A stretch of 64,000 nucleotides of DNA from Psychrobacter aquaticus CMS 56 (GTDB taxonomy: Bacteria; Pseudomonadota; Gammaproteobacteria; Pseudomonadales; Moraxellaceae), in the NCBI RefSeq assembly GCF_000471625.1, contig NZ_AUSW01000034.1, forward strand, positions 186,001 through 250,000. Direction: 5' to 3'. Positions 1 to 8,964 of this stretch are shown here, one piece after another. Each line of letters opens with the position of its first letter. Within the stretch, counting starts at the first letter, position 1. Both the position numbers and the translations under genes were made by a program. Under the pieces are notes generated by a model that saw only the letters and a list, made by a program, of their open reading frames with translations, had not been told where the DNA came from and ran no database searches.

Positions 1-2112
1 TTAGCATTGACATTTCGCTCTTTTGATAATAAAGCCGTGTTTGTACATCCAAGTCAGTTACCGACAGACGGTGACGGCCATGAGGATAGCAGCACGCCAC
101 TCTCTGCCAAACATAAAAATAAATCACCACTAAATGATAGCAAAAAAACAAATGCGGTGAATGCAGACGACGAAGTGAGTGCCTATGACAATAGTGAATA
201 CGAAGCTGAATTGAATAACTTTGCACAAAAAAATCATATGCAAAAACGGCTAAGTCAGCTGACCATTGCTTTGGAACAGATAGAAGACAAAGCCAATGAT
301 GCTATAGAAACGCTGCATCGCAGTATTGCAAAGCGCGCACTAGAGCCTTTGTTTGCGCCTGTTTATGAGCAATTTGTCACTCATCCGCTGGTCATTGAGT
401 ATCTCAAAGCCGTATTTGACGACATGGTTACCCATGTGGAGCGTATCGTCAATGGCGATGATGAAGAGTTTGTCACGGCAGTGCTGGCCACGACACCGAG
501 CCGTTATGCGGTCAATGTCATTGTCAGTCATACGCCTGACAGCGGTGCCCCTGTTGTCTTTGAAGATTTGCCAACTCACTTAAATTTATTGGGACATGTT
601 GAACAAATCACGCAATTGGGGACGGTGACCACTGATGTCAGTATGATTCGGGCGGGTGCTTTACATCGTGCCAATGGTGGCTACCTGTTATTAGAGGCTA
701 GTCACTTACTGGAGCACCCTTATGCTTGGCAAGGTCTCAAGCGCGCCCTACAATCACGCAAAATTAAGCTATCTAGTCTTGAGCAAATGCTGACCTTGAC
801 AGGTAGCTTATCGTTATCGCCTGCGCCCATTGATCTTGATGTTAAGGTTATTTTATTGGGCGAAGCAGATTTATATTATGAATTGTTGGAACTTGAGCCT
901 GAGTTTGATGCGGTATTCAAAGTGCGCGCCGATTTTCACGATGACGTGATTCGCACCAGCGATCATGAATTGGCACTGGTCGCAAAAATGGCTGACATCA
1001 TCGACTATGCCAACCTTTACCCATTTAATCGGTATGCACAAGCCGCGCTTCTTGAGCACTTAAGCTTACAAGCAGAAGACCAAGATCGCCTCAGTCTGCA
1101 CAGTGACTTACTGATTAAACTTCTTCACGAATCCAATCGCCATGCACGTTTAAGCGGTGAAACGATAGTCGATGCCCATCATGTCACACAGGCCATCGAT
1201 GATATGGATGAACGCTCAGGATACTTACGCGACCTGTATTGGGATGAGCTCAAAAATGGCCAGCAACTTATCCAAACTCAAGGCAATGCGGTTGGGCAAG
1301 TAAATGCCCTAACGGTGGTGAGCTATGCGGATAGTGAGTTCGGTATGCCAGCACGTTTAACTGCCGTTATTCAGCCAAACATTGGCGCTGGTGAAATTCT
1401 CGATATCGAGCGCGATGTCGATTTGGGCGGTAGTTTACACGCCAAAGGTATGCTGATTATGACCAGCTATTTGCGGGCGCTATTTAGTCAGCACCATGCC
1501 TTGAATTTTAGCGCCTCGCTCGCTTTTGAGCAAAGCTATGCGCATATAGATGGCGATAGTGCCACCGTCAGCGAAGGCTGCGCGCTATTGTCCGCCTTAG
1601 CAAACGTGCCAATTGATCAGTCTTTTGCCATTACTGGCTCCATGAACCAGCTGGGCGAAGTGCAGGCCGTTGGCGGTATCAATGCAAAAATTGCCGGATT
1701 CTTTGATGCCTGCCGCGAGCAAGAGCTGACTGGGCAACAAGGCGTGGTCATTCCGATGGCCAATGTCAAACAACTCATGCTGCGTGACGATATAATTGAC
1801 GCTGTTAGTGCTGGCAGCTTTCATATTTATGGTGTTTATACGCTCAGTGAAGCGCTGACGTTGATGACTGGCCTGCCCATCGATACGATGAATAAAAAAA
1901 GCCGCTATCGCAAAGACACTTTATTTGGCAAAGTCTTGAGCCGTTTGATGTTGTGGGATGACAATCAGGCCAATGATGATGACATTGATGACAAAAAGTC
2001 AAAGAGAGCTAGAAAAAAGCAGAAAGCCAGACGTCAAAAGAAAGAAGACAATAAAAAAGAAAAACGCAAAGATAATCATGAAGTGCCCGTTGATAGTGAG
2101 CATGAGATCTAA
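1..2112 (+). CDS. Lon-like ATP-dependent protease, 5'-truncated by window edge
   Basis: C-terminal part of a Lon/LonB-like (AAA_32 plus S16 peptidase) protein. The reading frame is open to base 1; a TTG at 7 is only the first possible start, so the gene very likely begins upstream. In the visible part (numbered from that TTG) an AAA core region shows RANGGYLLLEA near residue 220. The S16 protease domain follows, with the catalytic Ser in DGDSA (about residue 518) and Lys in GGINAKIAGF (about residue 561), the expected Ser-Lys dyad. The Walker A motif is not visible and should lie upstream. The last ~50 residues are highly charged (Lys/Asp/Glu), probably disordered. The family degrades proteins using ATP in the cytoplasm; substrates of this branch are poorly known. 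Family assignment is firm, specific role is not. Confidence 0.88.
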   Translation, partial: LALTFRSFDNKAVFVHPSQLPTDGDGHEDSSTPLSAKHKNKSPLNDSKKTNAVNADDEVSAYDNSEYEAELNNFAQKNHMQKRLSQLTIALEQIEDKANDAIETLHRSIAKRALEPLFAPVYEQFVTHPLVIEYLKAVFDDMVTHVERIVNGDDEEFVTAVLATTPSRYAVNVIVSHTPDSGAPVVFEDLPTHLNLLGHVEQITQLGTVTTDVSMIRAGALHRANGGYLLLEASHLLEHPYAWQGLKRALQSRKIKLSSLEQMLTLTGSLSLSPAPIDLDVKVILLGEADLYYELLELEPEFDAVFKVRADFHDDVIRTSDHELALVAKMADIIDYANLYPFNRYAQAALLEHLSLQAEDQDRLSLHSDLLIKLLHESNRHARLSGETIVDAHHVTQAIDDMDERSGYLRDLYWDELKNGQQLIQTQGNAVGQVNALTVVSYADSEFGMPARLTAVIQPNIGAGEILDIERDVDLGGSLHAKGMLIMTSYLRALFSQHHALNFSASLAFEQSYAHIDGDSATVSEGCALLSALANVPIDQSFAITGSMNQLGEVQAVGGINAKIAGFFDACREQELTGQQGVVIPMANVKQLMLRDDIIDAVSAGSFHIYGVYTLSEALTLMTGLPIDTMNKKSRYRKDTLFGKVLSRLMLWDDNQANDDDIDDKKSKRARKKQKARRQKKEDNKKEKRKDNHEVPVDSEHEI

Positions 2113-2158
2113 TACGATAGCGAAAACCATAATGAACAAAGTATAATGACCATGATTC

Positions 2159-2260
2159 TATATAGTCAGGTCAATATAAAAGAGATATCACAGGACTGGT
2201 ACAAAGTTTTTGCAACCTCTGTCTGCGCAGGCACAGCAAGTAAGAAAAATTTGTACCAGT
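2159..2260 (+). repeat. Hairpin repeat family R2, copy A
   Basis: Dispersed intergenic element. The core 2195-2260 is bounded by imperfect inverted ends (ACTGGTACAAA and ATTTGTACCAGT) and contains GGCACAGCAAGTAAGAAAAA. The left flank TATAGTCAGGTCAATATAAA is also found, reverse-complemented, beside copy B (44369-44396). Related copies lie at 44426-44491, 50914-50979 and, inverted, 61209-61297. It sits just 3' of the Lon-like gene and could fold as a hairpin in its transcript. Confidence 0.8.
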
Positions 2261-2292
2261 TCCACGTCGTAATGCCTTGTATCCGTTTTATT

Positions 2293-2466
2293 TAGGGCGT
2301 GTCCTCATTTTGAAAATGGTCGTAGAAATGAGATAAATTGAAGCCAAACAAGGAAATTAGCGCCGATAATATTGGAATATTAACCAGTTATTTGACGCAT
2401 TTTGGCGAATATTTAGCCATTTTTAAGCTATTTAGTCGTTTTCGCTCAGATTAAGGACACACCATA
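2293..2466. repeat. 174-bp terminal-inverted-repeat element R1, copy 1 (MITE-like)
   Basis: Starts TAGGGCGTGTCCTCA and ends TTAAGGACACACCATA, an imperfect terminal inverted repeat flanked by TA. Copies of exactly the same 174-bp length lie at 5650-5823 and 38373-38546. It carries no ORF. This looks like a non-autonomous transposon derivative mobilised by a transposase encoded elsewhere. The rest of this 498-bp gene-free stretch (2467-2610) holds only the upstream region of the WYL regulator gene. Confidence 0.82.
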
Positions 2467-2610
2467 GTATTGGCTGTAAGAAGAACTTAAAGAGGCATAA
2501 ACAACGACGGACGTCCCTAGACGTTACGATGCTTTTCTGCGATGATAAAGTGTTCATAGCACACCAAAACGTATAAAAACTGACTGTGACTTCATAAAGG
2601 CTATTTCTTA

Positions 2611-3732
2611 ATGACTGTACTTCCTACTGATGCTAACCTTTTTCAAACTCAGGCAGACTCTGGTGAGCAAACGGCTGCGCCAGCGACTTCGGACAGTCAT
2701 GTCGCAGCAGATACCAACGATAGTCGTCACGGCGCAGCGACAACCGCTCGGCAATGGCAAGTGCTATCCCAATTACAGCGCAATCGCTGGGTGGGCACGA
2801 CCCATGTGTTTGAGCAACTCATGATGGCAGGTTTTGATATCAGTCTACGCACGGTACAGCGTGACTTGAATGCGCTGGCCAAACGCTTCCCCATTGAGAA
2901 AAACAATGCCAATCCGCAAGGTTGGCGCTGGAAAGAAGACGCCCCATTACAAAGCCTCCCGCACATGAATCTATCACAAGCAGTTGCTTTTAATATGGTG
3001 GAAGCCAATCTAACCCAACTACTCCCGCCTGTGATTTTAGATGAGTTATTTCCTTGGTTTGATTTGGCACGGCGACAGCTTAAAAACAGTAAAGTGACGC
3101 ATTCATGGATAGATAGAGTGCGCATCGAACCTGCCACTCAGCCTTTAATTGCGCCGCATATTCATTTGGACAGTAAAGACAATATTTACCATGCCTTATT
3201 TTATCAATTGCAAATCAAGGCCCGCTACACTCGCAGCAACAAATCACAAGCCAGTGAATATACCTTAAATCCCATCGCTATTATTCAGCGTGGCGTTATT
3301 ATATACCTAGTAGCTACCCGTACCGATGATCCTGAAGCCATTATCCGCACCTTTGCTTTGCATCGATTTGCCAGCGTTGAGATTCTTGAAAGTGCCGCAA
3401 AAACCCCTGAAGGCTTTCAACTCGATACCTATTTGGACGCCGGCGGTATGGGCTTTAGTCATCCATTGTTCGGTGAGCTGCCAAGCCATGGCAAAAACAC
3501 AGTTATTGAGCTACAATTTACCAAACAAGCAGGCAAGAGCCTCACCGAAAGCAAGCTCAGTGACGACCAAATTGTCACGTTGAATGACGATGACACGCTA
3601 ATTATTCAAGCAACCGTTAATTTGACCTCACAGCTGGTTTGGTGGCTGCGCGGTTTTGGTAGTGGACTATTGAATGCCAAGCCAGAGTTGCTATATCAAG
3701 CCGTGTTGGACAAGTCTATAAATGATGAGTAG
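2611..3732 (+). CDS. WYL-domain transcriptional regulator
   Basis: 373-aa DNA-binding regulator of the helix-turn-helix plus WYL class. An HTH covers about residues 45-95 (TTHVFEQLMM...SLRTVQRDLNAL). A central region resembling the WYL domain follows (NPIAIIQRGVIIYLVATR, about 210-230; here the signature reads IYL rather than WYL), then the usual C-terminal WLRGFGSGL-type segment near 350. A ribosome site AAAGG precedes the ATG. The first ~45 residues are low-complexity and poorly conserved in style. WYL domains bind nucleic acids or small nucleotide ligands in characterised relatives; the ligand here is unknown. The next gene, 73 bp downstream on the same strand, is TerD-like and may be co-transcribed. 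Confidence 0.85.
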   Translation: MTVLPTDANLFQTQADSGEQTAAPATSDSHVAADTNDSRHGAATTARQWQVLSQLQRNRWVGTTHVFEQLMMAGFDISLRTVQRDLNALAKRFPIEKNNANPQGWRWKEDAPLQSLPHMNLSQAVAFNMVEANLTQLLPPVILDELFPWFDLARRQLKNSKVTHSWIDRVRIEPATQPLIAPHIHLDSKDNIYHALFYQLQIKARYTRSNKSQASEYTLNPIAIIQRGVIIYLVATRTDDPEAIIRTFALHRFASVEILESAAKTPEGFQLDTYLDAGGMGFSHPLFGELPSHGKNTVIELQFTKQAGKSLTESKLSDDQIVTLNDDDTLIIQATVNLTSQLVWWLRGFGSGLLNAKPELLYQAVLDKSINDE

Positions 3733-3805
3733 TGAGAGTGCTGACGCTTAGCATAAAGCAAACTGCCATAGCCATTTATAAAATTAAAAATGAAAAAGGA
3801 ATGTT

Positions 3806-4453
3806 ATGCCAACCACTGCCCCATTACCATTACTATCAGACAGTCTAAGAGGGCTTGGCTTAGATGCGGGAATTTTATTTTTTGCGCTCAATTATGAATT
3901 TACTAAGACTGAACCAAAAGGCCTTTTCAAGCGCTTTAAAAAGCATCAAGGTGCGATTGACATTGACTTGGCGTGTGTGCTGTATGACGACCACTGCACC
4001 ATTAGCGACATTGTCTGGTTCAAACAATTGCGTGACAAAGCAGAATCTGTAAAACATCAAGGCGACAGTTTGAATGGCAAAGATCGTGGCGAACAAGCGA
4101 TGTACTTAGCGCCACTTGACCAAGAACAAATCAGGTTGTATTTGGATAAAATTCCAGCACATATCACCCATATCGCTATGATTGCCAACTCCTACCATAG
4201 CCATCCATTTTCTCGAGTCAAAAAAGGCGAGATTCATCTGAGCGATGATGAAGGCAACCGTTGTTTTGAGGTCAACCTAAAACAGCTGCCACGTGACTGT
4301 ACGACGCTTTGGGTTGCCGATTTGCGCCGAGAAATTGACGACTGGCATTTGACCTTACATAATTTACCGCTTGCTGCCGAAGATTTAGCAGGTGCCGCAC
4401 AAGAAGTGGCGCATGAATTGGCACGGGTGCTCCCGCTTCCACAAGGAATATAG
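3806..4453 (+). CDS. TerD-family (tellurium-resistance-like) protein
   Basis: 215-aa cytoplasmic protein of the TerD/TerZ fold. The hallmark DIDLACVLYDD lies at residues 52-62, followed by HQGDSLNGKDRGE (about 85-97) and a later acidic DDE segment. In characterised TerD proteins these acidic loops bind Ca2+. A strong Shine-Dalgarno (AAGGA) lies 5-6 bases before the ATG. No other ter genes (terA, terB, terC, terZ) are next to it, so a role in tellurite resistance cannot be assumed; stand-alone TerD proteins occur in general stress contexts. It may form a small operon with the upstream WYL regulator. Confidence 0.85.
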   Translation: MPTTAPLPLLSDSLRGLGLDAGILFFALNYEFTKTEPKGLFKRFKKHQGAIDIDLACVLYDDHCTISDIVWFKQLRDKAESVKHQGDSLNGKDRGEQAMYLAPLDQEQIRLYLDKIPAHITHIAMIANSYHSHPFSRVKKGEIHLSDDEGNRCFEVNLKQLPRDCTTLWVADLRREIDDWHLTLHNLPLAAEDLAGAAQEVAHELARVLPLPQGI

Positions 4454-4464
4454 CACTCACACCA

Positions 4465-4539
4465 AACCCCAAAAATACGCTTGGCCTACAACACGTAGCA
4501 CTTGCACGCGTTTTCTTTGCTACTCTTATTTTTGGGGTT
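4465..4539. repeat. Inverted-end repeat R3, copy 1, between convergent genes
   Basis: 75-bp segment bounded by perfect 13-base inverted ends (AACCCCAAAAATA and TATTTTTGGGGTT). A related copy of 95 bp lies at 50005-50099 and shares the internal GTAGCACTTGCAC / CTTTGCTA words. It separates the convergent TerD-like and K+ channel genes and could serve as a bidirectional terminator or hairpin. Confidence 0.75.
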
Positions 4540-4554
4540 AGGCATGTTAAGTAG

Positions 4555-5538
4555 TCACAATGGCTCACCGCAATTTGGACAAAAATTCTTCTGTCTCACT
4601 TCTACTTCTCTTTCGCGGCGCTCAAGCTCTTGTTCACGCAATACCTGTAAGACGATATTTTGTGCCTGCTCCTTGTCCAATCCAAGCTCGCGGCGAATTT
4701 TGTCTATCATCATCTGGTTTTGCACCAAATCAAAATCACTCTCGATTAGCTGCTCTCGAAAGTGCTGTTCAAGCTCTTCACGGCGCTGAGCCAGCTCATT
4801 TGCTAGACCCGTAGCCAAAATACCAGCAGGTAATGCCGCTAAGCCTACCCCCAATATCGTAATCACAGCTCCTAATATCTTACCCGCATTAGTAATCGGC
4901 GTGACATCACCGTAACCTACTGTCGTCAGTGTCACCACTGCCCACCACATGGCCTTGGGTATCGACTCAAACTCTTGAGGCTGAGCATGGTTTTCAACCA
5001 AATAAATCCCGCTAGAAGCCGTTACAATCATAATAATTAAAATAAAAATAACCGCTTGAAAAGAACCTCTCTCCTTACTAATAACCACCAGCAAGATACG
5101 CATGGAAGCAAAATAGCGCGTCAATTTAAGGATACGGAACAAACGTAGAATACGTAAGAAGCGCAAATCAATAGAGACAAAGAAGTTTAAAAACGCAGGC
5201 ACAATAGCAATTAAATCAATTAATGCTGAAGGGCTTTTTAGCCAATCCCAACGCTGACTCCACGTCGTGTGAGTGGGCTTAGCTTCAGCAACACTCCACA
5301 CACGTAACAAATACTCGATAGAAAATATCAAAATGGAGAAGTTTTCAAACCAAGTAAAATACTCCTGATAAGGGTAATACCACTGATCGACAGATTCAGC
5401 AATGACGGCAGCCACATTGGTCATGATCAAAAATATTAAAAAGTAATCAACATAACGGCTAAATAGCGTGTCATGCTCATCATTTTGCAAGATATTGTAG
5501 ACAAAAAGACGCAAGCGCCGTATAGATTGGAATAGCAT
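4555..5538 (-). CDS. Voltage-gated-type potassium channel (ion transporter family)
   Basis: 327-aa inner-membrane six-helix channel. N-terminal transmembrane segments S1-S3 are followed by an Arg-rich S4-like helix (DLRFLRILRLFRILKL, about 124-140), and the pore filter TVGYGD lies at residues 206-211. The filter signature predicts K+ selectivity. The C-terminal cytoplasmic tail is a charged coiled-coil-like helix (Glu/Arg-rich, about 260-315) ending in CPNCGEPL, a single CxxC half of a zinc ribbon. The gene converges on the TerD-like gene with repeat R3 between them. Gating stimulus cannot be read from the sequence. Confidence 0.92.
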   Translation of the reverse strand: MLFQSIRRLRLFVYNILQNDEHDTLFSRYVDYFLIFLIMTNVAAVIAESVDQWYYPYQEYFTWFENFSILIFSIEYLLRVWSVAEAKPTHTTWSQRWDWLKSPSALIDLIAIVPAFLNFFVSIDLRFLRILRLFRILKLTRYFASMRILLVVISKERGSFQAVIFILIIMIVTASSGIYLVENHAQPQEFESIPKAMWWAVVTLTTVGYGDVTPITNAGKILGAVITILGVGLAALPAGILATGLANELAQRREELEQHFREQLIESDFDLVQNQMMIDKIRRELGLDKEQAQNIVLQVLREQELERREREVEVRQKNFCPNCGEPL

Positions 5539-5649
5539 GCCGTCCCTATGCGGTGAAACACCGATCTTATATTAATAGAATAAAGCAGCCATCACGAAAT
5601 GCATCACCAATGTTAGGGTAAAAACAGGTTGTGTCAATCAGTCGGTGAT

Positions 5650-5823
5650 TAGGGCGTGTCCTCATTTTGAAAATCATCATAAAAATGAGATAAATTGAAA
5701 CCAAACAAGAAAAATAGCATCGATAATATCGAGATATTAATCAACTATTTGACACAGTTTGACGAATACTTAGCCATTTTTAAGCCATTTAGTCATTCTC
5801 GTTCAGGTTGAGGACATCCCCTA
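5650..5823. repeat. 174-bp terminal-inverted-repeat element R1, copy 2
   Basis: Best preserved ends of the family: TAGGGCGTGTCCTCA at the left and TGAGGACATCCCCTA at the right match as inverted repeats at 13 of 15 positions. TA borders both sides. It has the same length and internal sequence order as the copies at 2293 and 38373. It occupies most of the gap upstream of the K+ channel gene. Confidence 0.85.
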
Positions 5824-5888
5824 GCATGTCGTTTAGAGATACTCACTGTTCTCAGTCCAGCTTATTTCGTATGAATCATAAGAAGTGA

Positions 5889-6119
5889 TTATACAAAATT
5901 TAAATAATAAACATAGACAGACACAAATAACACAAACACAATCGCTAAGATAGAAAATCGTAAGAACTGCTCATTAGCACGTAATTGTTGTTGGCTAACA
6001 TCTCGAACAGGTAATAAAAATAGATTGCACTCTGGACAACAGGAATCTATTAGATTCAGCATCTTGGCAGAACGGGCATTTTTACAGCGTAGTGGAGAGT
6101 TACTACAATAGCCAAGCAT
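5889..6119 (-). CDS. Small cysteine-rich, single-helix membrane protein (hypothetical)
   Basis: 76 aa. The N-terminal half has clustered cysteines (YCSNSPLRC and SCCPEC), arranged like a small zinc-binding ribbon. The C-terminal half has one hydrophobic helix (about residues 52-74) and ends right after it. This suggests a C-tail-anchored inner-membrane protein with a cytoplasmic metal-binding head. AGAGG lies about 11 bases upstream of the ATG. I do not recognise a characterised family. The orderly Cys spacing and clean topology favour a real gene over a chance ORF. Confidence 0.6.
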   Translation of the reverse strand: MLGYCSNSPLRCKNARSAKMLNLIDSCCPECNLFLLPVRDVSQQQLRANEQFLRFSILAIVFVLFVSVYVYYLNFV

Positions 6120-6382
6120 AATCTATGACACCTCTTTTATATCATCGTTATTGATTTAAAAAGCATTATCTATTTCAAATTTTGATCTTTAAATACCACC
6201 AAATTATTTAAGAAATAAAATATTGTAATAAGCAATTAAAACCTTACAGAAAGCATGGGTTTATATTATAATAGATTTATAATGTTACAGGTTAATAAAT
6301 AATCATAACATTGTGTATCGGTAGCTAATGTCATCCCTCATTAGGTATTTACCAATAATCATCTACTATGTTAAGGAATCAA

Positions 6383-7012
6383 ATGATGAAACTACAATCC
6401 CTAGTTTTAGCTGCAGCCACCGCACTTACCATGACCACTGCTTTTGCTGTACCTGCTGGCACTTGGTCTGTTGCTGCGGGTGCCCACTATGTTGATCCTA
6501 AAAGTGACAATGGTAGCCTTGCAAATGGCGCACTAGACGTCGATGTTGATGGTGATGTTCGTCCAACGATCAGCGGTGAATATTTTATTGCTAATAATGT
6601 TGGTGTTGAATTACTAGCAGCTATTCCATTCCATCATGACATTACTCTAACAGATACTAATGGTAATAAAATCGATGCAAAAACTCAGCATCTTCCACCT
6701 ACTCTGTCTGTGCAATATCATTTTGACTATGACAATATGCCAATGAACATTAAGCCCTTCGTTGGTGTTGGTGTGAACTATACGACTTTCTTCAAAGAGA
6801 GAATCGCAACTGGTAGTGATTTGAAGCTTGATGACAGCGTTGGTGTCGCCGGTCATGTCGGTCTTGACATACCTTTTGTCCCAACCGAAGCTTTCCGTAT
6901 TGATGCACGCTATATGGATATAAAAACCGATGCCAGCCTAAATGGTATTGATATCGGCGAAGTAGATATCAGCCCTTGGGTATATGGCGTAGCTTTTGTA
7001 AAACAGTTTTAA
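6383..7012 (+). CDS. ompW: OmpW-family outer-membrane protein
   Basis: About 209 aa. The upstream ATG at 6368 would bury the ribosome site TAAGGAA (6371-6377), so ATG 6383 or 6386 is preferred. A clear signal peptide (MMKLQSLVLAAATALTMTTA, cleavage near AFA-VPAG) is followed by an eight-stranded barrel pattern. Family words include GTWSVAAGAHYVDPKSDNG near the N-terminus and a final strand ending in VKQF, i.e. a terminal Phe typical of outer-membrane barrels. OmpW proteins form small hydrophobic-channel barrels linked to stress and envelope adaptation. A strong terminator follows directly. The upstream region is very AT-rich with several TATAAT-like words near 6260-6290. Confidence 0.9.
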   Translation: MMKLQSLVLAAATALTMTTAFAVPAGTWSVAAGAHYVDPKSDNGSLANGALDVDVDGDVRPTISGEYFIANNVGVELLAAIPFHHDITLTDTNGNKIDAKTQHLPPTLSVQYHFDYDNMPMNIKPFVGVGVNYTTFFKERIATGSDLKLDDSVGVAGHVGLDIPFVPTEAFRIDARYMDIKTDASLNGIDIGEVDISPWVYGVAFVKQF

Positions 7013-7026
7013 TATTATACCAATAA

Positions 7027-7054
7027 AAAAGCCAGCTTAATTGCTGGTTTTTTT
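7027..7054 (+). terminator. Rho-independent terminator of ompW
   Basis: Stem CCAGC/GCTGG (7032-7036 with 7043-7047) extended by A/U pairs, loop TTAATT, then a run of T's. Confidence 0.85.
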
Positions 7055-7165
7055 GTGCCTAAAATTTAAGCAATAATTATCATGACCTAAAACCATTGTA
7101 CTAAAACATTCGGCTGCTAAAAAGGTTGATAAACATAATACTCATTATTATGAAATTTCGAATAT

Positions 7166-7193
7166 AAAAAAAAGACCATCCTTAGACGGTCTT
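7166..7193 (-). terminator. Rho-independent terminator of aceEF
   Basis: Read on the minus strand: AAGACCGTC, loop TAAG, GATGGTCTT (7193-7172, one G-U), then a T run (7171-7166). It lies 30-60 bases beyond the aceF stop. Confidence 0.85.
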
Positions 7194-7226
7194 ATCCTTG
7201 TAAATGTTTTTAGTTTAAATGAGTTT

Positions 7227-8939
7227 TTATAGCAAAATACGACGCGGATCCGCCAGTAATGTTGCAACATAACGGGTAAATACCGCAGCATCTGCCCCAT
7301 TAATCACACGGTGGTCATAAGACAATGATAATGGCAACATCAAGCGCGGTTCAAAAGTCTGCTTAGCAGCATTCCAAACAGGCTGCATGGTGGCTTCTGA
7401 CGCCCCCAATATACCCACTTGCGGCCAGTTTACAAGTGGCGTGAAGGCCGTGCCGCCTAAAATACCTTGGCTTGAGATAGTGAAACTCGCACCTTGTAAA
7501 TCTTTGGTACTGAGTTTTTTATCACGAGCTTTAACGGCAAGCTCACCAATCTCAATAGCAATTTGCTTCAGCCCTTTGTCTTGTACATTTTTAATGACCG
7601 GTACGATGAGACCATCATCCGTTGCCACAGCAATACCCATGTTGACACTTTTTCGCAAGATAACTTGAGTATTGTCATCGCTCAAATGACTGTTAAAACG
7701 TGGATGCTGTGTCAAAGCATAGCCAGTCGCTTTGACTATAAATGCCAAGATCGTGAAGCCAATACCTTCTGCTTTCATACTGCCTTTTAGCTCACTACGC
7801 AGCTTTTCCGTTTCCGTGATGTCTGATAAATCAAACTGCGTCACTTGCGGCAACAAGGTATTATAGTTGAGCTGTGGTATCGAGACTTTTTGTAGACGGC
7901 TGAGGTCTTGTGTTTCAGTCTCACCCCAAATCTCAGTATTACTCATATCAGGCAAGCTTGGTAGACTTGAGCTGGCGACATTACCACTGACAGGGGCTGC
8001 TTTTTGCGTGGTCAGACTTTCCTTAACATGGGCAAATAAGTCTTCTTTTAGAATACGGTCATTCAACGCCGAACCACTTACTTGCGTGATATCTACACCC
8101 AACTGACGCGCCAGCTTACGCACGGCAGGGCCTGCATACACATTGACCAGTTTTTCATTCACTTGTGCTTCTGTCAGCTTGCTTACTGGCTTACTGGCTG
8201 GCGCATCAGTGTTTGAGGTTTTGGCTGCTTGCTTTGGCTCACCCGTTGTTTGCTTATCAGCTTTGCCCTTTACTTCAGCTTGAGTTGAATCTTTTGCTTC
8301 AGTAGTAGCAAGCTTAGAGTCACTGGCTTCAGTTACATCATCTGAGCCACTACCAACGATGACAATGAAATCTTGACCATTGGCAACCATGTCGCCCGCT
8401 TCGACCAATATTTTTTCAATCTTGCCTGCTACTGGTGCTGGCACTTCAACCGACGCTTTGTCAGACTCAATCAGCAGAATAGATTGATCAGCAGTAACAA
8501 TATCGCCGACACTAACCATGATTTCAGAAACTTGTGCTTCATCAACACCTAGATCAGGCAAGGCATAAGTGGTTGCCGCACCTGAGCTTTTCTTAGGTGC
8601 AGAAGACTCAGTATCACTAGCAGAATCAGGAGAGGCTTGCGGCTCTTCTTCTTGCTTTTGATTTTCATTGTCTTTGTTGTCTACGCTATCAGCATTGTCA
8701 TCGCTGCCACTGTCATCGCTTTCAAGCTCAATCAGTACCATACCTTCACTGACTTGATCGCCAACAGCAACACTGATTTTGATGACTTTACCAGCAGCAG
8801 AGCTTGGTACTTCGACCGAGGCTTTGTCAGACTCTAGCAAAACGATGTTGTCATCTTTTGCAATGACATCACCAACTGCTACCATAATTTCGCTGACTTC
8901 GGCGCTGTCCACACCCAAATCGGGGGCTTTAATGTCCAT
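7227..8939 (-). CDS. aceF: Pyruvate dehydrogenase E2, dihydrolipoamide acetyltransferase
   Basis: 570 aa. It transfers the acetyl group from E1-bound hydroxyethyl-ThDP to CoA within the pyruvate dehydrogenase complex. Two N-terminal lipoyl domains each carry ESDKASVE, placing the lipoylated lysines at about 39 and 161. Acidic/Ala-Pro linkers separate them. A peripheral-subunit-binding domain lies at about 268-302 (YAGPAVRKLARQLGV). The catalytic acyltransferase domain ends with SYDHRVINGAD; the catalytic His is residue 543, with Asn in place of the commoner Asp two residues before the Gly-Ala. AAGGAG precedes the ATG. It follows aceE by 25 bp, clearly one operon. The E3 gene is not in the window. 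Confidence 0.96.
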   Translation of the reverse strand: MDIKAPDLGVDSAEVSEIMVAVGDVIAKDDNIVLLESDKASVEVPSSAAGKVIKISVAVGDQVSEGMVLIELESDDSGSDDNADSVDNKDNENQKQEEEPQASPDSASDTESSAPKKSSGAATTYALPDLGVDEAQVSEIMVSVGDIVTADQSILLIESDKASVEVPAPVAGKIEKILVEAGDMVANGQDFIVIVGSGSDDVTEASDSKLATTEAKDSTQAEVKGKADKQTTGEPKQAAKTSNTDAPASKPVSKLTEAQVNEKLVNVYAGPAVRKLARQLGVDITQVSGSALNDRILKEDLFAHVKESLTTQKAAPVSGNVASSSLPSLPDMSNTEIWGETETQDLSRLQKVSIPQLNYNTLLPQVTQFDLSDITETEKLRSELKGSMKAEGIGFTILAFIVKATGYALTQHPRFNSHLSDDNTQVILRKSVNMGIAVATDDGLIVPVIKNVQDKGLKQIAIEIGELAVKARDKKLSTKDLQGASFTISSQGILGGTAFTPLVNWPQVGILGASEATMQPVWNAAKQTFEPRLMLPLSLSYDHRVINGADAAVFTRYVATLLADPRRILL

Positions 8940-8964
8940 AATTTATCTCCTTGTCTTATGATTA

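Noticed and set aside
2727..3137. 136-codon minus-strand ORF inside the WYL regulator gene
   Set aside because: Opposite-strand shadow of a well-supported gene; no ribosome site and unnatural composition.
3806..4453. Tellurite-resistance operon
   Set aside because: Only a single TerD-family gene is present, with no other ter genes in the neighbourhood.
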